Assembly: GCF_014650895.1 (NCBI RefSeq)
Contig: NZ_BMVV01000006.1
Location: 124,001 to 188,000, forward strand
Origin: Streptomyces omiyaensis
GTDB taxonomy: Bacteria > Actinomycetota > Actinomycetes > Streptomycetales > Streptomycetaceae
DNA length: 64,000 nt
Direction: 5' to 3'
Part shown: positions 27,448 to 38,259 of the stretch, piece by piece
Numbering within the stretch: the stretch's first letter is position 1
Layout of the letters: each line of letters starts with the position of its first letter
Position numbers and translations under genes: made by a program
The notes under the pieces: generated by a model
What the model saw: the letters and a program-made list of their open reading frames with translations, nothing else
Told to the model about the DNA's origin: nothing
Database searches by the model: none

Positions 27448-28428
27448 TCAGTTGTCGCGTTCGAGGATCCCCGAGCGGGCGATCAGGTAGCCGAGCTGCG
27501 CCCGGCTGCCGCTCCCGAGGGTGGCCGCGAGCTTGGCGATGTGCGCCCGGCAGGTCCGGACGTTCATCCCGAGCCGGCGGGCGATGGCCTCGTCGACGTG
27601 GCCCTCGACGAGGAGGCGGGCGATGGAGCGCTGGACCCCGCTGATGCCGCTCAGCTGCGGCTGGTAGGTGACGGGCGCGTCCAGCGGCGTGGCCTGGAGC
27701 CAGAACTGGTCGAAGACGCCGCCGAGGTACTCCACGAGCCCCTGGTGGCGCAGTTCGAGGGCGATGGTGCGGTCGCGGCTGGCCGGCACGAAGGCGACCT
27801 TGCGGTCGACGATGATCAGCCGGTCGATGATCTCCTCCAGCGTGCGGACCTCGACCTCGGACCCGATGCGCTCCAAGTAGGCCAGGGTGATGGGCTGGTG
27901 GCGCGCGGTGTGCTGGTACAGCGTGCGCATCTTGATGCCCCGGCCGAGCAACGGCCTGACCCGGCGCAGGGCTTCGCCGAAGGTGTGGGCGCTGCGGCCC
28001 TTCCCCGGTTGTACGGTGAGCAGCTCCGTGGTGCATTCGGCCACGGCGCGGTCGAGGTTGTCGTTGATCCGCTCCAGGCCTTCGAGGACGGTGATGGCGT
28101 GGGTCATCGACGGGTCGCGCGCGCCGAGGGCCATGAAGGGCTCGAAGGCGTCGGCGAGGGAGACCGTCAGGCGCCGGCGCTCCTGGATCTCCTTCTCCAG
28201 CGGGTCGAGGAGGCGGGCCAGCGCGGCCGAAGGGGCCACGGGGCGCAGCCATTCGGCGTCGTCGGGATCGGGACGCAGCAGGTCCAGCTCCATCAGGCAG
28301 GGAGCGGACGAGATCTCGGAACGGGCGATCCGGCCGACCCGGAGTGCCTCCGCGTAGAGCCGGCTGCCCGGTTCACACAGGTCTGCGTGCGTGTGAGAAT
28401 GCACCTTTTCGGCAGGTTCTATTCGCAT
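27448..28428 (-). CDS. LuxR-type transcriptional regulator
   Basis: 326 aa. The C-terminal ~65 residues are a LuxR/FixJ helix-turn-helix (QRSIARLLVEGHVDEAIARR, then LGMNVRTCRAHIAKLAATLG, AQLGYLIARSGI). The first ~250 residues are helical with a central part like the TrmB/phospholipase-D-like sensor seen in many Streptomyces LuxR orphans (PLLGRGIKMRTLYQH, EVRTLEEIIDRLIIVDRKVAFVP). No receiver domain, so it is not a phospho-regulated partner of a kinase. It is divergent from the repeat-peptide gene at 28562 with 133 bp between, so it probably controls that operon. Confidence 0.82.
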   Translation of the reverse strand: MRIEPAEKVHSHTHADLCEPGSRLYAEALRVGRIARSEISSAPCLMELDLLRPDPDDAEWLRPVAPSAALARLLDPLEKEIQERRRLTVSLADAFEPFMALGARDPSMTHAITVLEGLERINDNLDRAVAECTTELLTVQPGKGRSAHTFGEALRRVRPLLGRGIKMRTLYQHTARHQPITLAYLERIGSEVEVRTLEEIIDRLIIVDRKVAFVPASRDRTIALELRHQGLVEYLGGVFDQFWLQATPLDAPVTYQPQLSGISGVQRSIARLLVEGHVDEAIARRLGMNVRTCRAHIAKLAATLGSGSRAQLGYLIARSGILERDN

Positions 28429-28447
28429 ACGTACACCCCCAGGCTCT

Positions 28448-28469
28448 TGCATTACAGGAACATGATGCA
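28448..28469. promoter_or_regulatory. Inverted repeat between LuxR and repeat-peptide genes
   Basis: TGCAT (28448-28452) and ATGCA (28465-28469) with a 12-bp spacer, 19 bp upstream of the LuxR-type gene's ATG and 93 bp before the peptide gene. A possible operator for the LuxR-type protein. Confidence 0.35.
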
Positions 28470-28561
28470 TTGGGCGAGTGGTGGAAACGGGATGAGTGAG
28501 CGATCGTCGTGACTTGCGGGGGAGCAGGTATTTACACACCTTCGAGTGAGGTTGCTCGGTC

Positions 28562-28777
28562 ATGTCCAAGAAGCTCATACGCACCGTAGCCGGTGTCGCG
28601 CTGATGGCTGCTGCAGCTGTGGGTGCGGTCACGATGACCCAGGACCCGGGGTGGGGTTCGCAGACCCAGGTCGTCAGGGCGGACCCGGGTTGGGGTCTGC
28701 GGCTGGCCACGATCGCCGATCCCGGCTGGGGCGTGGCGCCGGCGGGCGACCCCGGATGGGAGTCCGTGCGGGCATGA
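28562..28777 (+). CDS. Small exported peptide with four DPGW repeats
   Basis: 71 aa. Residues 1-24 look like a signal peptide (MSKKLIRTVAGVALMAAAAVGAV). The rest carries DPGW four times (residues 28, 41, 53, 63), three of them DPGWG, spaced 13, 12 and 10 residues by variable linkers rich in Val, Ala, Arg. Nothing enzymatic fits. The tandem short motif after a secretion signal suggests a multi-copy peptide precursor, secreted signal or surface ligand (inference). Its stop overlaps the next gene's ATG (28774-28777), so both proteins are made together. Confidence 0.75.
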   Translation: MSKKLIRTVAGVALMAAAAVGAVTMTQDPGWGSQTQVVRADPGWGLRLATIADPGWGVAPAGDPGWESVRA

Positions 28778-29103
28778 CGGTTCCCGAAGACCCTCGTTTT
28801 CGACGTGAGATGGCGAGTGCCTACCGGTCCGGGTGGCACTTCATCGACCTCGTCACGGCCGTGCCGCGCCGTGGCGAGTCGTTGAAGGTCACCCTCTTCG
28901 GTGAGCCGATCGTGGTCGTCCGCGAAGACGACGAGGACATTCGCGCCTATCGATGCCTCAGGCGCCCCCGAGGCGCTCCTCAGCCCGTCCGCTGTGCCAT
29001 CCGGTACGGCATGATCTTCGTCAACTTGGACCAGCGCGACCACCAGCCGGTCGAGGCGCGGTTCGAGCCCCAGACCATCCCCGCCACCCCCCGCAGTGCC
29101 TGA
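28774..29103 (+). CDS. Rieske-like domain protein lacking Fe-S ligands
   Basis: 109 aa, the size of a lone Rieske domain. The frame of ring-hydroxylase Rieske domains is clear: SGWHFIDLVTAVPRRGESLKV (usually GWH at the start), strand GEPIVVVREDDEDIRAYRC, then RGAP and VRC segments and GMIFVNLD. The cluster ligands (C-x-H and C-x2-H) are not intact: the nearest residues are C61-x-R63 and C74-x2-R77. So it probably does not hold a normal [2Fe-2S] cluster. Translationally coupled to the DPGW-repeat peptide, suggesting a binding or accessory role for that peptide (inference). Confidence 0.65.
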   Translation: MTVPEDPRFRREMASAYRSGWHFIDLVTAVPRRGESLKVTLFGEPIVVVREDDEDIRAYRCLRRPRGAPQPVRCAIRYGMIFVNLDQRDHQPVEARFEPQTIPATPRSA

Positions 29104-29131
29104 GCGATTCCCCCGTCGTTGTAGATCGCTC
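29101..29131 (+). terminator. Inverted repeat at the Rieske-like stop
   Basis: TGAGCGAT / ATCGCTCA with a 15-bp loop, starting at the stop codon. It precedes the stronger terminator at 29146-29190. Confidence 0.35.
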
Positions 29132-29145
29132 AGGTGCTTCCCCCA

Positions 29146-29190
29146 CACAACGGCGCCATCGCGGACCTGAAACGCGATGGCGCCGTTGTG
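29146..29190. terminator. Intrinsic terminator with T-tract
   Basis: 18-bp perfect stem (CACAACGGCGCCATCGCG), 9-nt loop, followed on the plus strand by CTTTTCC. One of the few classical T-tailed terminators in the window; it ends the peptide/Rieske operon and may also serve the convergent PPOX gene. Confidence 0.9.
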
Positions 29191-29207
29191 CTTTTCCGTT
29201 TCCGGGG

Positions 29208-29612
29208 TCAGGCGCGGCCCATCGCCCGGGTGAGGGCGATCTCGATGACGACCCGGTCCGGGTTGGGCGCGGGCGTGCGGCCGTAGCGGTCCGCGTAGCG
29301 GGCGACCGCGTCGGCGACCGTCTCCGCCTCGGTGCGGACGCGGGCGACGCCCTCCAGGGTGGCCCAGCGCCCCTTGTCGACCTGGCAGACCGCGACCCGG
29401 GCGCCCCCGTCGCCGGCGGCCAGCACGTTCGCGACCTTCCGGCTGTGCCGGTTGGTGATGACCCGGGCCACTCCGTTCCCGGGGTCGTACGTGACGCCCA
29501 CGGCCACCACGTGCGGGGTGCCGTCCGGGCGCGGGGTGGTGAGCGTGCACATGTGGTACTCGCGCCAGAAGCTGAGGTACGAGTCCGTGGGGTTCCTCGG
29601 GTCAGTCGCCAT
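29208..29612 (-). CDS. PPOX-class F420-type reductase-like protein
   Basis: 134 aa split-barrel protein: SFWREYHMCTLTTPRPDGTPHVVAVGVTY (early strands), then ITNRHSRKVANVLAAGD (cofactor-phosphate site) and VDKGRWATLEGVARV. The pattern is that of the small F420-dependent PPOX proteins of actinobacteria. Substrate unknown. It lies head to head with clpB; the HspR site at 29650-29670 lies in the shared 123-bp gap. Confidence 0.82.
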   Translation of the reverse strand: MATDPRNPTDSYLSFWREYHMCTLTTPRPDGTPHVVAVGVTYDPGNGVARVITNRHSRKVANVLAAGDGGARVAVCQVDKGRWATLEGVARVRTEAETVADAVARYADRYGRTPAPNPDRVVIEIALTRAMGRA

Positions 29613-29649
29613 GCCCGGAAACTACCGCCGCCGTTCTCCCCTCCGATAC

Positions 29650-29670
29650 CTTGAGCGGAATAGACTCAAC
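29650..29670. promoter_or_regulatory. HAIR operator (HspR site) upstream of clpB
   Basis: CTTGAGC-N7-ACTCAAC: one mismatch in each half to the HAIR consensus. Overlaps a plausible -35 (TAGACT, 29661-29666), with a TATGAG -10 at 29684-29689 after 17 bp. Located 65 bp before the clpB GTG. Confidence 0.88.
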
Positions 29671-29735
29671 TTTATGTACGCTGTATGAGTCAGTACAGAC
29701 GAGAGTCAAGGCCATCCCAGGAGGAGACCCCGCAC

Positions 29736-32330
<2,595 letters not shown>

Positions 32331-32438
32331 GCGGGGCACGGATCGAGTCAGCCCGCAGCGGATCTCCCCCGGCGGGGCTTGCCACGGACGGGCCGGGATG
32401 GGGGAGGATGGCAACATCCGTACGAAGGGAAATACACG

Positions 32439-32969
32439 GTGAGCATCGACCCGTCCTCGATTCCGAATTTCGGGGGACAGCCCCAGCCCCAGGCAGGACC
32501 GGCGGGCCCCGTCGTCCCCGACCAGGACCTCGTGAAGCAGCTCCTGGAGCAGATGGAGCTGAAGTACGTCGTCGACGACGAGGGTGACCTCGCGGCGCCG
32601 TGGGAGGACTTCCGCACGTACTTCATGTTCCGCGGCGAGAACGAGCAGCAGGTGTTCTCGGTGCGCACGTTCTACGACCGTCCGCACTCCGCCGACGACC
32701 GCGCCAAGGTCCTCGACGCGATCGACGACTGGAACCGCCGCACCCTGTGGCCCAAGGTCTACACCCACCTCCACGAGGAGGAGGACGGCTCCGCCACCCT
32801 CCGCCTCATCGGCGAGGCGCAGATGCTGATCGGCACCGGCGTCGCCCTGGAGCACTTCGTCTCCTCCACGGTGAGCTGGGTCCGCGCCTCCATCGAGTTC
32901 GACAAGTGGATCGTCGAGCAGTTCGGTCTCGCCTCCCCGGAGGAGAAGACCGAGGGCGACGAGGCCTGA
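32439..32969 (+). CDS. YbjN-domain protein
   Basis: 176 aa. After a Pro/Gln-rich N-terminus (NFGGQPQPQAGPAGP) comes a YbjN (type III secretion chaperone-like) fold: DLVKQLLEQMELKYVVDDEGDL, then TYFMFRGENEQQVFSVRTFYDRP and LRLIGEAQMLIGTGVALEHFVSSTVSW. These proteins are thought to bind and stabilise partners; a partner is not evident here. GTG start at 32439, GAAGGGA upstream. Confidence 0.85.
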   Translation: MSIDPSSIPNFGGQPQPQAGPAGPVVPDQDLVKQLLEQMELKYVVDDEGDLAAPWEDFRTYFMFRGENEQQVFSVRTFYDRPHSADDRAKVLDAIDDWNRRTLWPKVYTHLHEEEDGSATLRLIGEAQMLIGTGVALEHFVSSTVSWVRASIEFDKWIVEQFGLASPEEKTEGDEA

Positions 32970-32987
32970 GCCTCCGTCCCGTTCGCG

Positions 32988-33027
32988 CGGAAGCCGGGTC
33001 CCCCCGCCGTGGGGGACCCGGCTTCCG
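32988..33027. terminator. Bidirectional terminator
   Basis: 17-bp stem (CGGAAGCCGGGTCCCCC) with a 6-nt loop between convergent YbjN and aminotransferase genes. Confidence 0.85.
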
Positions 33028-33032
33028 GCGTC

Positions 33033-34202
33033 TCAGCCCAGCCGCTTGAGCCGGTCCACCGCCTCCTGGAGGACCTCGGTGCGCTTGCAGAAGGCGAAGC
33101 GGACGAAGGGCGCGCCGGCCTCGCGGTGGTCGTAGAAGACGGCGTTCGGGATGGCGACGACACCGGCGCGCTCCGGCAGCGCGCGGCAGAAGGCGAAGCC
33201 GTCGCCGGTGCCGAGCGGGCGGATGTCGGTGGTGACGAAGTAGGTGCCCCGCGGGCGGTAGACCGCGAACCCGGCCTCCGCGAGGCCGTCGCCCAGCAGG
33301 TCCCGCTTGGCCTGGAGGTCGGCGCGCAGCCCGGCGTAGTAGGCGTCGGGGAGGCGGAGGGCCTCGGCGACGGCGTACTGGAAGGGGCCGGAGGAGACGT
33401 AGGTGAGGAACTGCTTGGCCGAGCGGACCGCCGTGGTGAGGGCGGGGCTCGCGGTGGTCCAGCCGACCTTCCAGCCGGTGAAGGAGTACGTCTTGCCGGC
33501 CGAGCCGATGGTGACGGTCCGCTCCCGCATGCCGGGGAGGCTCGCGATCGGCAGGTGCTCGGCGTCGTCGAAGACCAGGTGCTCGTAGACCTCGTCGGTG
33601 ACGACGAGCAGGTCCCGCTCGACGGCCAGCTCGGCGACGGCGGTGAGCTCGGCGCGGGTGAGGACGGTGCCGGTGGGGTTGTGCGGGGTGTTGAGGAGGA
33701 TCAGCCGGGTGCGCGGGGTGACGGCGGCGCGCAGTTCGTCGAGGTCGAGGACGTAGCGGCCCTCGTGCGGACGGAGGGTGACCGGCACGCGGGTGCCGCC
33801 GGCCATCGCCACGCAGGCGGCGTACGAGTCGTAGTACGGCTCCAGGGCGATGACCTCGTCGCCCGGTTCGACCAGGGCCAGCAGGCTCGCCGCGATGGCC
33901 TCGGTGGCGCCGGCGGTGACCAGGACCTCGGTGTCGGGGTCGTACTCCAGGCCGTAGCGGTCGCGCTGGTGGTCGGCGATCGCGGTGCGCAGCTCGGGGA
34001 CGCCGGGGCCGGGCGGGTACTGGTTGCCGTGGCCGTCGCGCAGGGCCCGCACGGCGGCCTCGCGGACCTCCTCGGGGCCGTCGGTGTCGGGGAACCCCTG
34101 ACCGAGGTTGATCGACCCGGTCCTGGCGGCGAGCGCGGACATCTCGGCGAAGATCGTCGTCCCGAACTCGGCGAGCCGGCGGTTGAGCAGCGGTCGTGTC
34201 AT
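33033..34202 (-). CDS. PLP-dependent aminotransferase, class I
   Basis: 389 aa fold-type I aminotransferase. Seen are QGFPDTDGPEEV and NQYPPGPGVPELR (substrate cap), the PLP Asn in LLNTPHNPTGTV, Asp in VVTDEVYEHLV, the Schiff-base Lys in GSAGKTYSFTGWKVGW, and the C-terminal Arg in FVRFAFCKR. It resembles aspartate and kynurenine/methionine aminotransferases (the PF00155 group with YfdZ/YbdL-like members). Start at 34202 preferred over an ATG nine bases upstream because AGGA is well placed. The kynurenine genes are 11 kb away, so no operon link. Confidence 0.87.
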   Translation of the reverse strand: MTRPLLNRRLAEFGTTIFAEMSALAARTGSINLGQGFPDTDGPEEVREAAVRALRDGHGNQYPPGPGVPELRTAIADHQRDRYGLEYDPDTEVLVTAGATEAIAASLLALVEPGDEVIALEPYYDSYAACVAMAGGTRVPVTLRPHEGRYVLDLDELRAAVTPRTRLILLNTPHNPTGTVLTRAELTAVAELAVERDLLVVTDEVYEHLVFDDAEHLPIASLPGMRERTVTIGSAGKTYSFTGWKVGWTTASPALTTAVRSAKQFLTYVSSGPFQYAVAEALRLPDAYYAGLRADLQAKRDLLGDGLAEAGFAVYRPRGTYFVTTDIRPLGTGDGFAFCRALPERAGVVAIPNAVFYDHREAGAPFVRFAFCKRTEVLQEAVDRLKRLG

Positions 34203-34315
34203 GCCGGTCATCCTGGGCCGAAGCTCTGGACTTGCTCAAGTGCGCTTTGGGGGCGGAACGGGACGGGAATCCCCGGGGCAGAGGCGGCAGGGAGCCGCCG
34301 GACGGGGGGATGGCG

Positions 34316-34507
34316 ATGGAGACCGTGGTCATCGTGTTCATGGCCGTGGTGGTGGTCGGCATGATCGTCTCGGGGGTCAGGGGCGGCGGCGGGCGGCGCG
34401 GCGGCAGGCGGCGCGGCGGCTGGTCCGACGGCGGCTCCGGCTGCGGCGGGTCGAGCTCGTGCGGCTCCGGCTCCAGCTGCGGGGGCGGCTGCGGCGGGGG
34501 CAACTGA
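34316..34507 (+). CDS. Small single-TM protein with Gly/Ser/Cys-rich tail
   Basis: 63 aa. One N-terminal TM (METVVIVFMAVVVVGMIVSGV), a basic Gly/Arg stretch (GGRRGGRRRGG), then a tail of Gly, Ser and Cys (CGGSSSCGSGSSCGGGCGGG) with five cysteines. The tail could bind metal or be oxidised, but no motif is recognised. GGGGGG six bases before the ATG at 34316; an ATG two codons upstream is also possible. Confidence 0.55.
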   Translation: METVVIVFMAVVVVGMIVSGVRGGGGRRGGRRRGGWSDGGSGCGGSSSCGSGSSCGGGCGGGN

Positions 34508-34808
34508 GGAAGCCGGCGGGACGGGGGTCCCGGGGAGGGGCGGGAGGCGACTGCTGAACCGTCCCTCCGGTCGACCGGCGGGCGAATCCGCTTGAACAAG
34601 TGAACTGTGGGGTCCCCGAAGGGGATGGAAACCACGGCAAGTTGGGTAAAAACGCTGCGAGTCGTCCGAACTCCGTGGTTCCCTCGCTCCTGTCAGAGAC
34701 AGCCCTCGGGCCGTGTGCGGACCCGAGCCGGCGATTTCCCCACTCCCGTTGAAACCCTCTCCGGGGCGCCCCCGGCCCACCCGCCAACCGTGTTTGCGGA
34801 GCCGACCC
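34508..34808. other. Non-coding stretch upstream of DUF2617 gene
   Basis: 301 bp. AACCACGG and CCGTGGTT (about 34631 and 34674) form an inverted pair with a wide spacer, and GGGTCCCC-GAA-GGGGA lies near 34610. Nothing else is recognised. It holds the promoter of the DUF2617/spermidine-synthase-like operon. Confidence 0.4.
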
Positions 34809-35327
34809 ATGCTCACCACCCTGAAGACCTCCTACACCGACACGCGCGCGGCCGACCTGGCCTGGGCGCTGGGCCGCGAGCCGCTGCCCGCGCTCGCCGT
34901 GCTCGATCTCGAACTCACCGGCGCCAAGCTCCAGTTGCGACTCCTCGGCGCCTCCCATCAGGTCCTTCTGGAGGAGGAGGGCCGCGTCTGTTCCGAGACC
35001 GTCGCCTGCATGCCGGGCAGCAGCACCCCGCTGCCGCTCGGCGTCTCCAAGCGGATCGGCGACTGGGAGTACGAATTCGCGGCCCGCGTCGAGACGCTCA
35101 GCCAGGGCTCCTTCGCGGGGCGGGCGCAGGAGCTGCTCGCGCTGGTCGCCGACCACCCGCACGGCCTGGCCGGGACCTTCCCCGGTTCGCCGCACGCCTT
35201 CACCGCGATGCTGGCGCAGCGTCACGAGGGCCAGGTGCGCTGGCGGACCTGGCACGCCTATCCGCAGGAGGGGCAGCTCGTGGTCACCCGCACCAGGATC
35301 GGCGCGCGTATGCCCGCCACGCTCTGA
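34809..35327 (+). CDS. DUF2617 family protein
   Basis: 172 aa soluble protein. It begins MLTTLKTSYTDTRAADLAWALG; the family blocks are LAVLDLELTGAKLQLRLLGASHQVLLE, then CSETVACMPGSSTPLPLG and TAMLAQRHEGQVRWRTWHAYPQ. No catalytic motif is evident. Seventy-five bp before the spermidine-synthase-like membrane protein; adjacency of the two is frequent in Streptomyces as I recall, suggesting a joint role. Confidence 0.82.
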   Translation: MLTTLKTSYTDTRAADLAWALGREPLPALAVLDLELTGAKLQLRLLGASHQVLLEEEGRVCSETVACMPGSSTPLPLGVSKRIGDWEYEFAARVETLSQGSFAGRAQELLALVADHPHGLAGTFPGSPHAFTAMLAQRHEGQVRWRTWHAYPQEGQLVVTRTRIGARMPATL

Positions 35328-35402
35328 TGCGCCTCCCGGGGGCCTCAGGTGCACTCGTGTGGGTGACAAAGGGCGAAGGGGTCGTGACGTAGCGTTACGG
35401 GC

Positions 35403-37142
35403 ATGATCGAGCCCACCGTGACCCTGCCACCCACGAGGGTGCGACGCCGGCCGCCGCCGCGGCCGCGCGAGACGGTGCGGTGGCCGGTGCTCGCCGTCGT
35501 CTTCGTCTGCGCCGCGTGCGGTCTCGTCTACGAGCTCGAACTCGTCGCCCTCGCGTCGTACTTGATCGGGGACTCGGTCACCCAGGCGTCCGTCGTGCTC
35601 TCCGTCATGGTCTTCGCGATGGGCCTGGGCTCGCTCCTCGCCAAGCGGCTGCGCTGCCGGGCGGCCGTCGGCTTCGGGCTGATCGAGGGCGCGCTCGCGC
35701 TCATCGGCGGCACCTCGGCGTTCGTGCTGTACGCGTGCTTCGCCTGGTTCGGCGAGTCGCGCTGGGTCCTCGTCGCCTTCTCGCTCGCCATCGGGGTGCT
35801 GATCGGCGCGGAGATCCCGCTGCTGATGTCCCTGATACAGCGGGCGCCGGAGCGGGTCGTCGCCGCGGGCGGCGGCGCCTCCCTCGGCGGTGCCGGAGGA
35901 GGCGGGAGGGACGGCGCCGTCGCCGCCGGGCGGGGCGGCCGGGCGGGGCGGCCGGGCGGCGACCCCGAGGACGCGGCGGGCACCGTCGCCGATCTCTTCG
36001 CCGCCGACTACGTGGGCGCGCTCGTCGGCGGCCTCGCCTTCCCCTTCCTGCTGCTGCCCTGGCTCGGGCAGCTCACCGGCGCCCTCGTCACCGGCGCGGT
36101 GAACGCGGTCGCGGGCGCCGCCCTCGTGCTCTGGTTCTTCCGCCGCGACCTCAGCGGCCGCACCCGTGCGCTGGTCGTCGGCGTCAACCTCGCCGTCCTC
36201 GGCGTCCTCGCCACCGCGACCGTCCTCGTCGACGACTTCGAGGAGGCCGCCCGCCGGGCCGTGTACGGGGAGCGGGTCCGGGTCGCCGTCCACACCGACC
36301 TCCAGGAGGTGGTGGTCACCGGCGGCCGCGAGGGCCCGCCCGACCTCTACCTCGACGGCCGGCTGAGGGTCTCCGGCGCGGACGAGTACCGCTACCACGA
36401 GGCGCTCGTCCACCCCGCGATGAACGGACCGCACGCCCGCGTCCTCATCGTCGGCGGCGGTGACGGCCTCGCCGCCCGCGAAGCGCTCCGCTGCCCCGGC
36501 GTCCGCGCCGTCACCGTGGTCGAGATCGACCCGGGCGTCGTCCGGCTGGCCCGCACCGACCCCGCGCTCGCCGCGCTCAACGGCCAGGCCTTCCGCGACC
36601 CGCGCGTGCGGGTGGTCCACGCCGACGCCTTCCACTGGCTCAGGACCGCCGCCGATCGCGTGCAGGAACGGTACGACGTGGTGATCTCCGATCTGCCCGA
36701 CCCCGGGATCACCCCCAGCACCAAGCTCTACGCCCAGGAGTTCTACGGCCTCGTCGCCCGCGTCCTCGCCGACGGCGGACGGCTCGTCGTGCACGCCGGA
36801 CCCGCCACCGACCGGCCCCGCGCCTTCTGGACCGCCGACGCCACCCTCCGGGCCGCCGGTTACGCCACCCGGCCCTACAGCGCCGAGGGCCGCACCCCCG
36901 GCTTCGCCGCCGGACCCGACCGCGCCGACCGGGACAGCGCCACCCGGCACGAGCCCGACGACTGGGGCTTCCTGCTCGCCGTCCGCGGCACCCGCCCGCC
37001 CGCCCTCCGGCTCGCCGCCGACGCGCCCCCGCTCCGCTCCCTCGCCCCCCGCGGCCTGGCCGCCGCCGCCCGCCGGGCCGAGCGGACCCGGATCGCCGGC
37101 CTGCCGCCGTCGACGCTGGTGCACCCCCGGTACGGCGACTGA
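35403..37142 (+). CDS. Membrane-anchored spermidine synthase-like protein
   Basis: 579 aa. The N-terminal ~280 residues hold about seven TMs (first [25 protein letters not shown]), interrupted near residues 158-185 by a Gly-rich low-complexity insert. The C-terminal part is a SpeE-type aminopropyltransferase/SAM fold with [25 protein letters not shown] and [11 protein letters not shown]. The spermidine synthase gatekeeper DLPDP is close to the usual D(S/L)TDP. Such fusions are often annotated as polyamine aminopropyltransferase, but whether they use polyamines is open; the TM part suggests a membrane substrate or transport role. Confidence 0.85.
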   Translation: MIEPTVTLPPTRVRRRPPPRPRETVRWPVLAVVFVCAACGLVYELELVALASYLIGDSVTQASVVLSVMVFAMGLGSLLAKRLRCRAAVGFGLIEGALALIGGTSAFVLYACFAWFGESRWVLVAFSLAIGVLIGAEIPLLMSLIQRAPERVVAAGGGASLGGAGGGGRDGAVAAGRGGRAGRPGGDPEDAAGTVADLFAADYVGALVGGLAFPFLLLPWLGQLTGALVTGAVNAVAGAALVLWFFRRDLSGRTRALVVGVNLAVLGVLATATVLVDDFEEAARRAVYGERVRVAVHTDLQEVVVTGGREGPPDLYLDGRLRVSGADEYRYHEALVHPAMNGPHARVLIVGGGDGLAAREALRCPGVRAVTVVEIDPGVVRLARTDPALAALNGQAFRDPRVRVVHADAFHWLRTAADRVQERYDVVISDLPDPGITPSTKLYAQEFYGLVARVLADGGRLVVHAGPATDRPRAFWTADATLRAAGYATRPYSAEGRTPGFAAGPDRADRDSATRHEPDDWGFLLAVRGTRPPALRLAADAPPLRSLAPRGLAAAARRAERTRIAGLPPSTLVHPRYGD

Positions 37143-37214
37143 GCGGGGCCCGGTGCGCGGCTGCCCCCGCGGATCGGGCGACGCCGGGCGCCCCGCTGAG
37201 TAGGCTCGGCTTCC

Positions 37215-38123
37215 ATGGAGCATGAGGTGTTCGTCCCGGTCCCGGCCGAGGCCCTGCGGGCCACCCTCACGGACCCGGCCCGGGTGGCGCGCTGCGTGCC
37301 CGGCTTCCAGCGCGACGCCTCCGAACCGGACCCCGGGGCGGCCTCCGGGGCCGGCACCGGGCCGGACGACGGGACCGGTTCCGGTCCGGGCGGCTCCGGG
37401 CCCGGCACCGGACGGGCCCACGGCGACGGCACGGGTCCGGCGGCCGGCGCCGGGCTCGCCGGGCGGCTCCGGCTGCGGGTCGGCGGCCACACCATCACCT
37501 ACCGGGGCGGCCTGCGGATCGTCGAACGGGACGGCGCCATCACCTACGAGGGCGAGGGCACCGAAGCGCGCGGCAAGGGCGCCGTCGAGGTCTCCCTGAC
37601 CGTCGTCCTCACCCCGGCGGCCGAAGGCACCGGACTCGGCTTCACCGGGGCCCTCACCGCCACCGGGCGGCTCGCCGAGGAACCCGAGGAGGCCCGGGAG
37701 GCCGCCCGCGTCCGGCTCCTCGACGCCTTCGTGGAGGCCGCCGCCGCCCTCGCGGCCGAGGCCGCGGCGGACGCCCCCGGGGCGGGCCCCGAGGGGGAGA
37801 CCGCCTTCGGCACCGGCGCCTTCGACGGCGGCCCCGGCCCGGAGCCCGCCGGTTCCGGCGCGGACCTGCTTCCCGGACCGGTGCCGCCCGCGCCCGCCGA
37901 GTTCCCCGCCGCGCCCGCCGCCGAGGCCGCCCACGCCCGCCGCACGATGATCGGCCGCAGCGCCGAGGAGGTCGACCACGCGCCGCCGCGCGGCCGGTAC
38001 GCCCCCGTGCCCGCACCCGAACCGAGCGGCGCCGGCGCCACCCTCCGCTGGGTCGCCCCCGCCGCCGCGCTCGCCCTCGCCTCCGCGGTCATCGTCGGCC
38101 GCGCGCTGCGCCGCCGCCGCTGA
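37215..38123 (+). CDS. SRPBCC (CoxG-like) protein with C-terminal TM
   Basis: 302 aa. The first ~190 residues form a START-like domain (EVFVPVPAEALRATLTDPARVARCVPGF, then ITYRGGLRIVERDGAITYEGEGTE) as in CoxG proteins. A Gly/Thr/Asp-rich insert sits at ~40-75. A Pro/Ala-rich, probably disordered linker follows, then one TM at the extreme end (VAPAAALALASAVIVGRALRRRR), so it is a tail-anchored lipid-binding-like protein. CoxG normally helps CO dehydrogenase anchoring, but no such genes are nearby. Confidence 0.78.
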   Translation: MEHEVFVPVPAEALRATLTDPARVARCVPGFQRDASEPDPGAASGAGTGPDDGTGSGPGGSGPGTGRAHGDGTGPAAGAGLAGRLRLRVGGHTITYRGGLRIVERDGAITYEGEGTEARGKGAVEVSLTVVLTPAAEGTGLGFTGALTATGRLAEEPEEAREAARVRLLDAFVEAAAALAAEAAADAPGAGPEGETAFGTGAFDGGPGPEPAGSGADLLPGPVPPAPAEFPAAPAAEAAHARRTMIGRSAEEVDHAPPRGRYAPVPAPEPSGAGATLRWVAPAAALALASAVIVGRALRRRR

Positions 38124-38259
38124 GGCGCTCCGCGGCGGGGCCGCTCCCCGCGGAGGCCGCTCCCCGCCGGGGCCGCGCTCCGGTGAAGTCGCCCTGAGGC
38201 GGCGGAGATCGGTGTCGAAGCGGTTCGATCCGGCGGGCGGCAGGAATTAGGGTCGGGGC

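Noticed and set aside
34377..37979. 1200-codon frame antisense to DUF2617 and the spermidine synthase-like gene
   Set aside because: Same reason; Gly/Arg/Glu-rich with no domain, fully antisense to well-supported genes.
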